Below are positions 1 through 5,489 of a stretch of 12,622 bases of DNA, in pieces. Under the pieces are notes generated by a model, which saw only the letters and a list, made by a program, of their open reading frames with translations, had not been told where the DNA came from and ran no database searches. How positions within the stretch are numbered: the first letter of the stretch is position 1; the number at the start of each line of letters is the position of its first letter. The stretch lies in assembly GCA_903851455.1 (NCBI GenBank), contig CAINOM010000574.1:1-12622 (forward strand). The letters run 5' to 3'. The translations under genes and the position numbers were made by a program. This DNA comes from an uncultured Bacteroidota bacterium (GTDB lineage: Bacteria; Bacteroidota; Bacteroidia; Chitinophagales; Chitinophagaceae).

Positions 1-2
1 GT

Positions 3-473
3 ATAGTAACCGTCAATGCCACAATAGCAGGCGCAGGCAGCGGCTATACTTTGAACTGTTATAACAACAGCGTACTTTTCAGTACTACCTCCGTGCCCAC
101 CACCACCTACACAAAAGCCCCCGGCACAGACCATATTATAGCCACCGTGGTGCCCGGCGAGGGTTGCTATGATTCTACAGCATCTTCGGTATCTACGGTT
201 ATGGCATCTACCACAGGCCTTAGTGTCATCGTGAGCCCGTCGAACGAGGTCTATCCCAATCCAGTAAAGAATGAATTGCATATTGGTGGCGTCAGCGAAC
301 AGACAGAATATAAAATACTAAGCGCGGTTGGTGCCGTGTTACAGCAAGGCCGGTTGCAGCCCGGTAATAACAGCATTGATGTAACAGTGCTTCCGGCCGG
401 CATTTATACACTAAGAATATTTAGCCCCGGAAAACAATTTTCAAATTTCCAAATCATCAAATTTTCAAATTAA
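3..473 (+). CDS. T9SS-secreted surface protein, 3' end only (type A sorting domain)
   Basis: The reading frame is open from the left edge of the window to a TAA at 471-473, so only the last 156 residues are visible and the true start lies outside. The first ~80 visible residues are Ser/Thr/Val-rich and read as one beta-sandwich (Ig- or PKD-like) repeat of the kind stacked in large Bacteroidota adhesins. The last ~75 residues form a T9SS type A sorting domain: a VYPNPVKNEL opening, a middle strand around YKILSAVGAVLQQG, and the closing LPAGIYTLRIFSPGK. Such domains send proteins through the outer membrane by the PorU/PorV route and are normally removed or used for anchoring. The function of the missing N-terminal part cannot be judged. 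The last eleven codons are unusual because they consist largely of a duplicated A/T-rich 12-mer (see the repeat at 436-471). Confidence 0.85.
   Translation: MVTVNATIAGAGSGYTLNCYNNSVLFSTTSVPTTTYTKAPGTDHIIATVVPGEGCYDSTASSVSTVMASTTGLSVIVSPSNEVYPNPVKNELHIGGVSEQTEYKILSAVGAVLQQGRLQPGNNSIDVTVLPAGIYTLRIFSPGKQFSNFQIIKFSN
436..471 (+). repeat. Direct repeat of a 12-mer inside the sorting-domain 3' end
   Basis: AATTTTCAAATT occurs exactly at 436-447 and again at 460-471, with a partial copy (TTTCCAAAT) between. The second copy runs into the stop codon TAA. The repeat encodes the Phe/Asn/Lys-rich tail FSNFQIIKFSN of the upstream protein. Confidence 0.7.
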
Positions 474-477
474 CCCT

Positions 478-1404
478 GTGAAGATAATCCTCAAAATAGA
501 CGGCGGCATTGGCAAGAGCGTAGCCGCTACAGCCGTATGCAAGGCTATAAAAGCCCAATACCCCGATAGCAAGCTCATCGTCATTACCGGCTATCCGGAG
601 GTGTTCGACGGCAATAAAAAAGTGTATGAAGTACTACGCCACAACGAGCTCAATTATTTCTGGCGCAACAACATTCAGGGTCAGGAAGACACGTTGTTCT
701 TTTTCCAGGAGCCCTATCTCGCTACCGACTTTATCCATCGTCGCGGCCACCTCGTTAAAGTGTGGTGCGACATGAATGGCATAAAGTACAATGGCGAGCT
801 GCCTGAGCTGGCACTTACCCACAAAGAGCTTACCTCTTATGGCGGTAATCTCAAACAGTCCAATAAACCCATAATGGTGCTTCAGTCCAATGGCGGCCTG
901 CCCAACCAAACCGACAAATACTCCTGGCCGCGCGATCTGCCGTTGGCTACCGCTCAAAAAGTGGTGGATGCTTTTGCTCCGCAATACAATATTTTCCACA
1001 TCCGCCGTCCAGATCAGCTTCCGCTGCAAAATACTATACCCGTCACCGCAGAGTTTCGCCAGCTTGCAGTGCTCATTGCTATGAGCGAAAAACGGCTGCT
1101 CATAGATAGCTTTGCGCAGCACACCGCCGCCGCCCTCGGCAAGCAATCAGTAGTCTGCTGGATCGCCAATGTTCCATCACAGTTCGGCTACGAAATGCAC
1201 AACAATATTATCGCCACTCCGCCCACCGTCGAGCCGGAGCTCCGCGGCGCCGTCCTCTCCATGTACAATACCAACGGCCCCGAAAAAGAATTCCCTTACA
1301 ACAACGAAGATGAGATCTTTGATGCCGATAAGATCATTGCAGCGCTGCAAGCCAGCCAGCAACCCAAAGAAGATACTAAGAAAAAAGTAAAGGAACTGGC
1401 ATAA
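478..1404 (+). CDS. GT9-like (heptosyltransferase-type) glycosyltransferase, GT-B fold
   Basis: This 308-residue protein probably transfers a sugar from a nucleotide-sugar donor. The resemblance is to glycosyltransferase family 9 (ADP-heptose:LPS heptosyltransferases). What is seen: an N-terminal strand-glycine loop KIDGGIGKS (6-14) where GT9 enzymes have GGIGD; an alternating alpha/beta half with KLIVITGYPEVFDGN (32-46); a second half with SNGGLPNQTDKYSWPRDLP (137-155), like the GT9 K-x-WP donor region; and LLIDSFAQHTAAALGK (207-222), like the GT9 D-S/T-x-x-x-H-x-A-x-A-L-G-K signature (D210, S211, H215 here). The start is GTG at 478; the next in-frame ATG would remove about 98 residues including the glycine loop. 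It begins 4 nt after the T9SS gene, so the two are probably co-transcribed. The Lys-rich C-terminus is likely unstructured. The acceptor is unknown. The GGIGKS loop superficially recalls ParA-type P-loops, but the rest of the protein does not fit that family. Confidence 0.6.
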   Translation: MKIILKIDGGIGKSVAATAVCKAIKAQYPDSKLIVITGYPEVFDGNKKVYEVLRHNELNYFWRNNIQGQEDTLFFFQEPYLATDFIHRRGHLVKVWCDMNGIKYNGELPELALTHKELTSYGGNLKQSNKPIMVLQSNGGLPNQTDKYSWPRDLPLATAQKVVDAFAPQYNIFHIRRPDQLPLQNTIPVTAEFRQLAVLIAMSEKRLLIDSFAQHTAAALGKQSVVCWIANVPSQFGYEMHNNIIATPPTVEPELRGAVLSMYNTNGPEKEFPYNNEDEIFDADKIIAALQASQQPKEDTKKKVKELA

Positions 1405-1508
1405 CACGGTGTGCCACACCTCGCACTCGCACCTCATACTTTAACCGAACATAATCAAAATCTTACTGCCCATAGACAAAACGTCTCGGACTGTGTTATT
1501 TTGCTTGT

Positions 1509-1516
1509 TATCTTTG
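1509..1516 (+). promoter_or_regulatory. Promoter-like octamer TATCTTTG (Bacteroidota -7 type)
   Basis: TATCTTTG matches the Bacteroidota sigma-ABfr -7 consensus TAnnTTTG exactly. No good TTTG -33 element is seen at the expected distance, and the only downstream reading frame from an ATG before the repeats is a 24-codon stretch at 1561-1635. It could drive a short transcript across the repeat region or be a chance match. Confidence 0.35.
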
Positions 1517-1604
1517 TGCCACAAAAGTCATTTTTTATCGCCTTACCATGCTTTTCAGCTATGGTTGTTTTCGCTGATTTTTCTTTACTCGATTTGAGTA
1601 TGCC

Positions 1605-1633
1605 TTTATATAAATATAAATATTATTTAATTT
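1605..1633. other. 29-nt block of only A and T
   Basis: All bases from 1605 to 1633 are A or T, built from TATAAATATAAATATTA-type steps. It sits immediately before the GAGCAA repeats. Such blocks melt easily or bend; its role here is not known. Confidence 0.6.
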
Positions 1634-1638
1634 GACTA

Positions 1639-1760
1639 GAGCAAGAAATGGCAACTTTTGAGCAAAGGTGAGCAAGAAATGAGCAAGAATTTTCGATTAA
1701 TTGATTGATAATCAATCGAAAGGTGTGCAAAAGCTTTTTTTTGACAGGCTGAGCAACTAT
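1639..1760 (+). repeat. Five copies of a GAGCAA-type 10-12-mer (iteron-like)
   Basis: Copies are GAGCAAGAAATG (1639-1650), GAGCAAAGGT (1660-1669), GAGCAAGAAAT (1670-1680), GAGCAAGAAT (1681-1690) and a diverged GAGCAACTAT (1751-1760). Copies two to four are directly adjacent, with a period of 10-11 bp, close to one helical turn. This spacing would place bound proteins on the same face of the DNA. Confidence 0.55.
1691..1721. repeat. Inverted repeat, 12-bp stem with 4-nt bulge
   Basis: TTTCGA (1691-1696) and TTGATT (1701-1706) pair with AATCAA (1710-1715) and TCGAAA (1716-1721), leaving a bulge TTAA on the left arm and a GAT loop. It directly abuts the last adjacent GAGCAA copy. No T-run follows closely enough for a typical terminator; TTTTTTTT begins only at 1735. 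Confidence 0.6.
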
Positions 1761-1804
1761 CAGGCTTTTCTTTAGCAGACTGCCAATTATTTTGGGGCAT
1801 TTTT

Positions 1805-1834
1805 GAGGCATGATGAGGTATGATGGGGTATCCA
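1805..1834 (+). repeat. Three imperfect 10-bp tandem units
   Basis: GAGGCATGAT, GAGGTATGAT and GGGGTATCCA lie head to tail. The first two differ at one base; the third is diverged. Confidence 0.45.
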
Positions 1835-1863
1835 ATGGGACATTCAGAAACGCAACACAAACA

Positions 1864-1891
1864 AACTGCCGACTGCCAACTGTGAACTGAA
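1864..1891 (+). repeat. Heptamer tandem repeat, cluster A
   Basis: Four in-phase 7-bp units: AACTGCC, GACTGCC, AACTGTG, AACTGAA. The same heptamer forms a second cluster at 2087-2114, and a lone GACTGCCAA lies near 1778-1786. Confidence 0.6.
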
Positions 1892-1910
1892 CAATGCCCC
1901 ACACGCCTGT

Positions 1911-1928
1911 ACTGAGCTTGCCGAAGTG
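1911..1928. repeat. Candidate copy of a dispersed CTTCGGCAAGCTCAG-type element
   Basis: ACTGAGCTTGCCGAAGTG read on the minus strand is CACTTCGGCAAGCTCAGT, one base away from the CTTCGACAAGCTCAG word that recurs between genes in many bacterial genomes. Only one copy is in this window, so its repetitive nature is inferred. Confidence 0.35.
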
Positions 1929-2086
1929 GGTAACGATGGGAAATGAAAAATATATTCAATATATCATCCCAAAACAGCCACAGTCAAGCATCACAGCAGC
2001 TTCGCCTTCAGCCGGAATGCCCCATTTAAGCGCGGATAAAATTTATTGAAAATGAGGCATAGCTTAAATACAAGGACAAGGCAGCC

Positions 2087-2114
2087 AACTGCCAACTGAA
2101 AACTGCCAACTAAA
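2087..2114 (+). repeat. Heptamer tandem repeat, cluster B
   Basis: Four in-phase units: AACTGCC, AACTGAA, AACTGCC, AACTAAA. This is the same unit as cluster A, 195 bp away, and it lies 36 bp before the RDD gene start. Confidence 0.6.
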
Positions 2115-2149
2115 ACAAGGCTGGTTATATTTTTTACTATTTTCACACT

Positions 2150-2938
2150 ATGGCCAGCATTACCATTGGTACGCCCTTTAATATAGACCTGGAGTTTAAG
2201 ATCGCTGCGTTTGGCAAGCGGGTGATGGCGTGGTTTATAGATATATCGGTGATCTGCGTGTACTATGTGCTGGTGCTGTTGTTCATCTTTCCTTTGTTCG
2301 GGCTGGGCGAGGGGATAAGGACCGCTGCGATGTTGTTTGCGATCGTACTGCCGGTGCTGCTGTACCAGTTGTTTTGTGAGCTGATGCTGAACGGGCAGAC
2401 GCTGGGCAAAAAGGTAGCGGGCATCAAGGTAATAGACACAGAGGGGCGCGAGCCTACGTGGGGGCAGTACATACTGAGATGGATATTGTGTATCGGCAAC
2501 CTGTTCATTTTTATTGTTCCGTATTATATCCTTTCTAATCCATTCCTTTTGATCTTTTTTATGATCGTGTACCTGCCGGATTTTTTGTCGGTAGTAATAT
2601 CGGCGAAGAACCAGCGGCTGGGGGACTTTGCGGCGGGAACGGTGGTGATAGACAGCAACTATAGGGCGAACATCAACGAGACGATATACCTGGAGATCGA
2701 CGATAAGGAGTATGAGCCGGTGTTCACGCAGGTAATGCGGCTATCGGACCGGGATATAAACGGTATACGGAACCTGCTGCAGATAAAGAACCGGACGAAG
2801 GATACCGACCACTACATAATAGATGTGTCGCAAAAGATAAAAAAGGTGCTGGAGATAGAGTCTGATCTTTATCCGCTGGATTTCCTGGAGCAGTTGCTGA
2901 AGGACTATAATTTTTATACGAGAACCCCGAACCCCTAG
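2150..2938 (+). CDS. RDD family inner-membrane protein
   Basis: This 262-residue integral membrane protein carries the hallmarks of the RDD family: R24 and D31 in GKRVMAWFIDISVI, the loop GQTLGKKVAGIKVID (82-96), and QRLGDFAAGTVVID (155-168), whose conserved Asp is at 159. Hydrophobic segments lie at about 27-50, 59-80, 108-128 and 130-151. A soluble C-terminal part of about 95 residues (168-262), charged and helical, is longer than in minimal RDD proteins and presumably cytoplasmic. RDD proteins have no single known function; some have been linked to transport or stress, so none is assigned. ATG at 2150 is the natural start because the RDD motif follows soon after. No obvious partner gene is adjacent; the next gene begins 133 nt on with its own leader. 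Confidence 0.85.
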   Translation: MASITIGTPFNIDLEFKIAAFGKRVMAWFIDISVICVYYVLVLLFIFPLFGLGEGIRTAAMLFAIVLPVLLYQLFCELMLNGQTLGKKVAGIKVIDTEGREPTWGQYILRWILCIGNLFIFIVPYYILSNPFLLIFFMIVYLPDFLSVVISAKNQRLGDFAAGTVVIDSNYRANINETIYLEIDDKEYEPVFTQVMRLSDRDINGIRNLLQIKNRTKDTDHYIIDVSQKIKKVLEIESDLYPLDFLEQLLKDYNFYTRTPNP

Positions 2939-3071
2939 ACTCTCCGGGACCGTATTACGAAGGAGATTTCGTGTTGGTGGATTTCGCCCTTTGATCCGCG
3001 CCAACTGAATGAAGGATCAACAAACAGATGCAGGTTCAGATATTATTATTACTTTTCAAAAAAAAACCACC

Positions 3072-3776
3072 ATGTCAAGGATCACAACACTTTCTGTAAA
3101 GAATGCCCCGGATATGAACGCCTATGTGGCTATTCCATGGGGTACAGGACCGTTCCCGGCAATAATGCTGTTCCAGGAGGCGTATGGTGTGAACAACCAT
3201 ATCCGCAAGCTGGCGGACAAAATAGCAGGCGAAGGCTATGTAGTGGTGGCCCCGGAATTGTTTCACCGCACAGCACCGGCTGGATTTGAGGCGCCGTATG
3301 GCGATTTCAGCGCGGTGATGGCGCACTTCCAGGCACTGACGACCGAGCACCTTGTAGATGATGTGCAGGCAACGTATGACTGGCTGGCAGCGCAGGCGAA
3401 CGTGCAGAAAAATAAGATAGGCGCTATTGGTTTCTGCCTGGGCGGCAGGGTAGCTTTTATAGCCAACAGCGCGGTGCCGCTGGCTGCATCAATTGCTTTT
3501 TATGGTGGCGGCATGCATACGGTTGCAGACAGGGCAGCCACGCTGCATGGGCCGCAGCTCCTGTTCTGGGGCGGTAAAGACCAGCACATAAAGCCGGAGC
3601 ATGTGCAGGCGGTGGTAGATGCGATAAAGCAGGCCGGAAAGGACTATGTGAACGTAGAATTCTCCTATGCGGACCATGCTTTCTTCTGCGATGAGCGGCC
3701 CTCTTATCATCCGCAGGCTGCGCTGGAGTCGTGGGGGATGACGAAGGCTTTTTTAAAGAATAAGCTGGCTCATTAG
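3072..3776 (+). CDS. Dienelactone hydrolase family protein (alpha/beta hydrolase)
   Basis: A 234-residue cytoplasmic alpha/beta hydrolase of the dienelactone hydrolase (DLH) family. With the start at ATG 3072 the catalytic residues fall at C122 (in GAIGFCLGG), D170 (WGGKDQHI) and H202 (YADHAF), with the nucleophile-controlling E36 in LFQEAYGVN. This is almost the same numbering as the classical Pseudomonas enzyme (Glu36, Cys123, Asp171, His202). An earlier in-frame ATG at 3009 would add 21 residues that fall in a promoter-like A/T-rich leader (a TACTTTTC octamer at 3050-3057), so 3072 is preferred. DLHs open lactone rings in aromatic degradation, but many homologues act on other esters. No catabolic genes are nearby, so the true substrate is open. 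There is no signal peptide. Confidence 0.88.
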   Translation: MSRITTLSVKNAPDMNAYVAIPWGTGPFPAIMLFQEAYGVNNHIRKLADKIAGEGYVVVAPELFHRTAPAGFEAPYGDFSAVMAHFQALTTEHLVDDVQATYDWLAAQANVQKNKIGAIGFCLGGRVAFIANSAVPLAASIAFYGGGMHTVADRAATLHGPQLLFWGGKDQHIKPEHVQAVVDAIKQAGKDYVNVEFSYADHAFFCDERPSYHPQAALESWGMTKAFLKNKLAH

Positions 3777-3785
3777 GAGCAAGCT
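3763..3785 (+). terminator. Weak hairpin over the DLH stop codon
   Basis: AGCTGGCTC (3763-3771) and GAGCAAGCT (3777-3785) pair at 8 of 9 positions around a 5-nt loop that contains the stop. No T-run follows, so a terminator role is uncertain. Confidence 0.25.
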
Positions 3786-3849
3786 GAAAACCCCAGAAAA
3801 CAAATTCCAAAGGGCCAAAAACGGTCCGGAGATTACTTTTTTAATAAAT

Positions 3850-3867
3850 ACCTATATCTTTATAGGT
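3850..3867 (+). promoter_or_regulatory. Perfect 7-bp inverted repeat overlapping a promoter-like octamer
   Basis: ACCTATA (3850-3856) and TATAGGT (3861-3867) flank TCTT. The repeat contains TATCTTTA (3855-3862), close to the TAnnTTTG -7 element, 31 nt before the NHL gene start. A regulator binding the palindrome would cover the promoter; this is inferred. Confidence 0.4.
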
Positions 3868-3893
3868 CTAAGGGTACCATTATCCAGAATATT

Positions 3894-5273
3894 ATGAGAT
3901 CAAAAAAATACTTTTCCTTTTTATTGTTTGCAGCGATGGGCGTTTGTTCGTTCGGATCGCAGGCGCAGATCATCACCACTTATGCCGGTTCGGGTTTTGG
4001 CGCCGGCGGGGCAGGCGGGTATGCGGGGGATAACGGCCCTGCAAATATGGCTCAGCTGAACAGGTGTACTGGTGCGGCTTTTGACGGCGCAGGTAATGTA
4101 TATATAGCAGACCGCGACAATAATGTAGTGCGCAGGGTGAACCCACTGGGTGTTATCACCACATTTGCAGGAACAGACACAGCGGGATACAGCGGTGACG
4201 GCGGCGCGGCAGTATTTGCCCGGCTGAACCATCCGTATAGCGTGGCTACAGATGCGACCGGCAAGGTATACATAGCAGACCAGGGCAATAATGTGATACG
4301 TATCGTAGGTCTTGACGGGAGGATAAACACTTATGCAGGTAATGATACACTGGGTTATAGCGGTGATAATGGCTCCGCTGATCATGCATCGCTGAACGCG
4401 CCGCAGGGTATAGCGGTGGACGGTGCAGGTAATCTGTACATTTCAGACGCAGGTAATCATGTGGTGCGCAAAGTAGATGGCGCGGGCATCATCACAACCA
4501 TAGCAGGTAATGGCATACAGGGATACAGCGGCGATAATGGCGCTGCAACAGATGCTGAATTGTCGCACCCGGCAGGGCTGGCCGTGGACCCATATGGCGA
4601 TGTGTATGTAGCTGATATTGATAATAATGTAGTACGGGAGATCGTAGACTCAACCGGCAAGATCATAGCTTTTGCAGGTAACGGTACATCTGGCTTTGCG
4701 GGTGATGGCGGCTTTGCCACTGCGGCGCAGTTGTCTTTCCCGTCGAGTGTGACGCTTGATAATGCGGGCAGCATTTACATCACCGACCAGGGGAACAGCA
4801 CGGTGCGCAGGGTAGATTCACTGGGTAAGATCAGCGTGTTTGCGGGTATCCCGCGCACAAACGGTTATACAGGTGATCATGGTGCACCTGCTATGGCCGA
4901 GCTTAACTCGCCCAGCGATATTACAGCCGATGGCTGGGGTAGGATCTACATTGTAGACCAGGGAAACAATGTGGTGCGCTTAATAACTTATGACGGCGTG
5001 GCTGGTGTGTCGACTGTTGTGGCAGGTGCGGGGATAAAGGTTTATCCTAACCCTTCAAATGGCCAGTTTACGGTGCAGGTACCTCAAACCGGCAATGATG
5101 CAACGATAACTATTGTTGATGTGCTGGGCAGGGTAGTTGCCACACGCAATGTTGAAGAAACGAAGGCAAGCAGCAGTGCACAGTCTTTCAGCGGTATACC
5201 AGGTGGTTGCTATGTGGTGAAAGTGAGCAGCGGCGATAAGAGCTACCAGCTGCAGGCGGTGGTTAGCAGGTAA
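3894..5273 (+). CDS. Secreted NHL-repeat six-bladed beta-propeller with T9SS sorting domain
   Basis: A 459-residue protein with a signal peptide (MRSKKYFSFLLFAAMGVCSF..., likely cut after A24 in SQA-Q). Six NHL repeats of about 55 residues follow (about 26-370). Each has the pattern ITTYAGxGxxGYSGDxGxAxxAxLxxPxGxAxDxxGNxYIADxxNNVVRxV; the last three deviate most. Six repeats predict a closed six-bladed propeller, a fold used for binding ligands or proteins. The ligand is unknown and no catalytic residues are apparent. Residues 381-459 (IKVYPNPSNGQF ... GGCYVVKVSSG ... LQAVVSR) are a T9SS type A sorting domain, so the protein is probably exported through the outer membrane. The gene stands alone, with a promoter-like palindrome before it and a strong two-way terminator after it. 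Confidence 0.9.
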   Translation: MRSKKYFSFLLFAAMGVCSFGSQAQIITTYAGSGFGAGGAGGYAGDNGPANMAQLNRCTGAAFDGAGNVYIADRDNNVVRRVNPLGVITTFAGTDTAGYSGDGGAAVFARLNHPYSVATDATGKVYIADQGNNVIRIVGLDGRINTYAGNDTLGYSGDNGSADHASLNAPQGIAVDGAGNLYISDAGNHVVRKVDGAGIITTIAGNGIQGYSGDNGAATDAELSHPAGLAVDPYGDVYVADIDNNVVREIVDSTGKIIAFAGNGTSGFAGDGGFATAAQLSFPSSVTLDNAGSIYITDQGNSTVRRVDSLGKISVFAGIPRTNGYTGDHGAPAMAELNSPSDITADGWGRIYIVDQGNNVVRLITYDGVAGVSTVVAGAGIKVYPNPSNGQFTVQVPQTGNDATITIVDVLGRVVATRNVEETKASSSAQSFSGIPGGCYVVKVSSGDKSYQLQAVVSR

Positions 5274-5442
5274 GTCTAATGTTGGGCGTTCTTTGGGGCA
5301 CATAGCGCAGAAGAATGTCTCGCAAAGACGCGGTTCAAGTATATCGTTTTAAAGGCGCGAAGGAGTATTGCGGTGCTTATTATTTAACCGACCTCAGTAA
5401 GACTTTACCTTGTTTCGGAGATGCGGACCAATGACAAATATT

Positions 5443-5470
5443 AAAGACGCCGGGCATGCCCGGCGTCTTT
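5443..5470. terminator. Bidirectional intrinsic terminator (28-nt perfect palindrome)
   Basis: AAAGACGCCGGGCA (5443-5456) is followed by its exact reverse complement (5457-5470). The GC-rich core ends in TTT on the right and, read on the other strand, in TTT (then AA, T) on the left. It lies between the convergent NHL and M13 genes, 170 nt after the first stop and 20 nt from the second, so it can stop both transcripts. Confidence 0.85.
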
Positions 5471-5489
5471 CGTAGGTATATGCCTTTGT

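Larger units (their letters stand above)
1405..2149. other. 745-nt repeat-rich intergenic region
   Basis: No reading frame here looks like a real protein: the open stretches lack family motifs, good starts or sensible composition. It holds, in order, a promoter-like octamer, a 29-nt all-A/T block, five GAGCAA-type short repeats, a bulged hairpin, one relaxed DnaA-box match (TGTGCAAAA, 1724-1732), a 10-bp triple repeat and two clusters of an AACTGCC heptamer, each listed separately. The + strand is C-rich to its left and G-rich to its right. Confidence 0.7.

Noticed and set aside
478..520. ParA-like P-loop (GGIGKS) suggesting a partition ATPase
   Set aside because: The P-loop Gly five residues before GKS is absent, and no Walker B or ParA signature follows. 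The remainder matches a GT-B glycosyltransferase.
1411..1635. Open frame of 74 codons on the + strand after the glycosyltransferase gene
   Set aside because: It starts with GTG inside a small GGTGTGCCACACC hairpin, shows no family motif, and its composition is not protein-like. The shorter ATG form (1561-1635, 24 codons) is partly encoded by the all-A/T block.
1636..1959. Open frame of 107 codons on the minus strand in the intergenic region
   Set aside because: It runs through the tandem repeats and the hairpin, is rich in Cys/Ser/His without any pattern, and lacks a signal peptide or domain.
2957..2972. ACGAA/TTCGT small hairpin after the RDD gene as a terminator
   Set aside because: Only 5 bp of stem and no T-run.
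5317..5364. Degenerate CGCAAAGACGCG / AAAGGCGCGAAGG words after the NHL gene
   Set aside because: They recall dispersed intergenic repeats, but only two poor copies are present and a small GTCT/AGAC palindrome is too short to mean anything.
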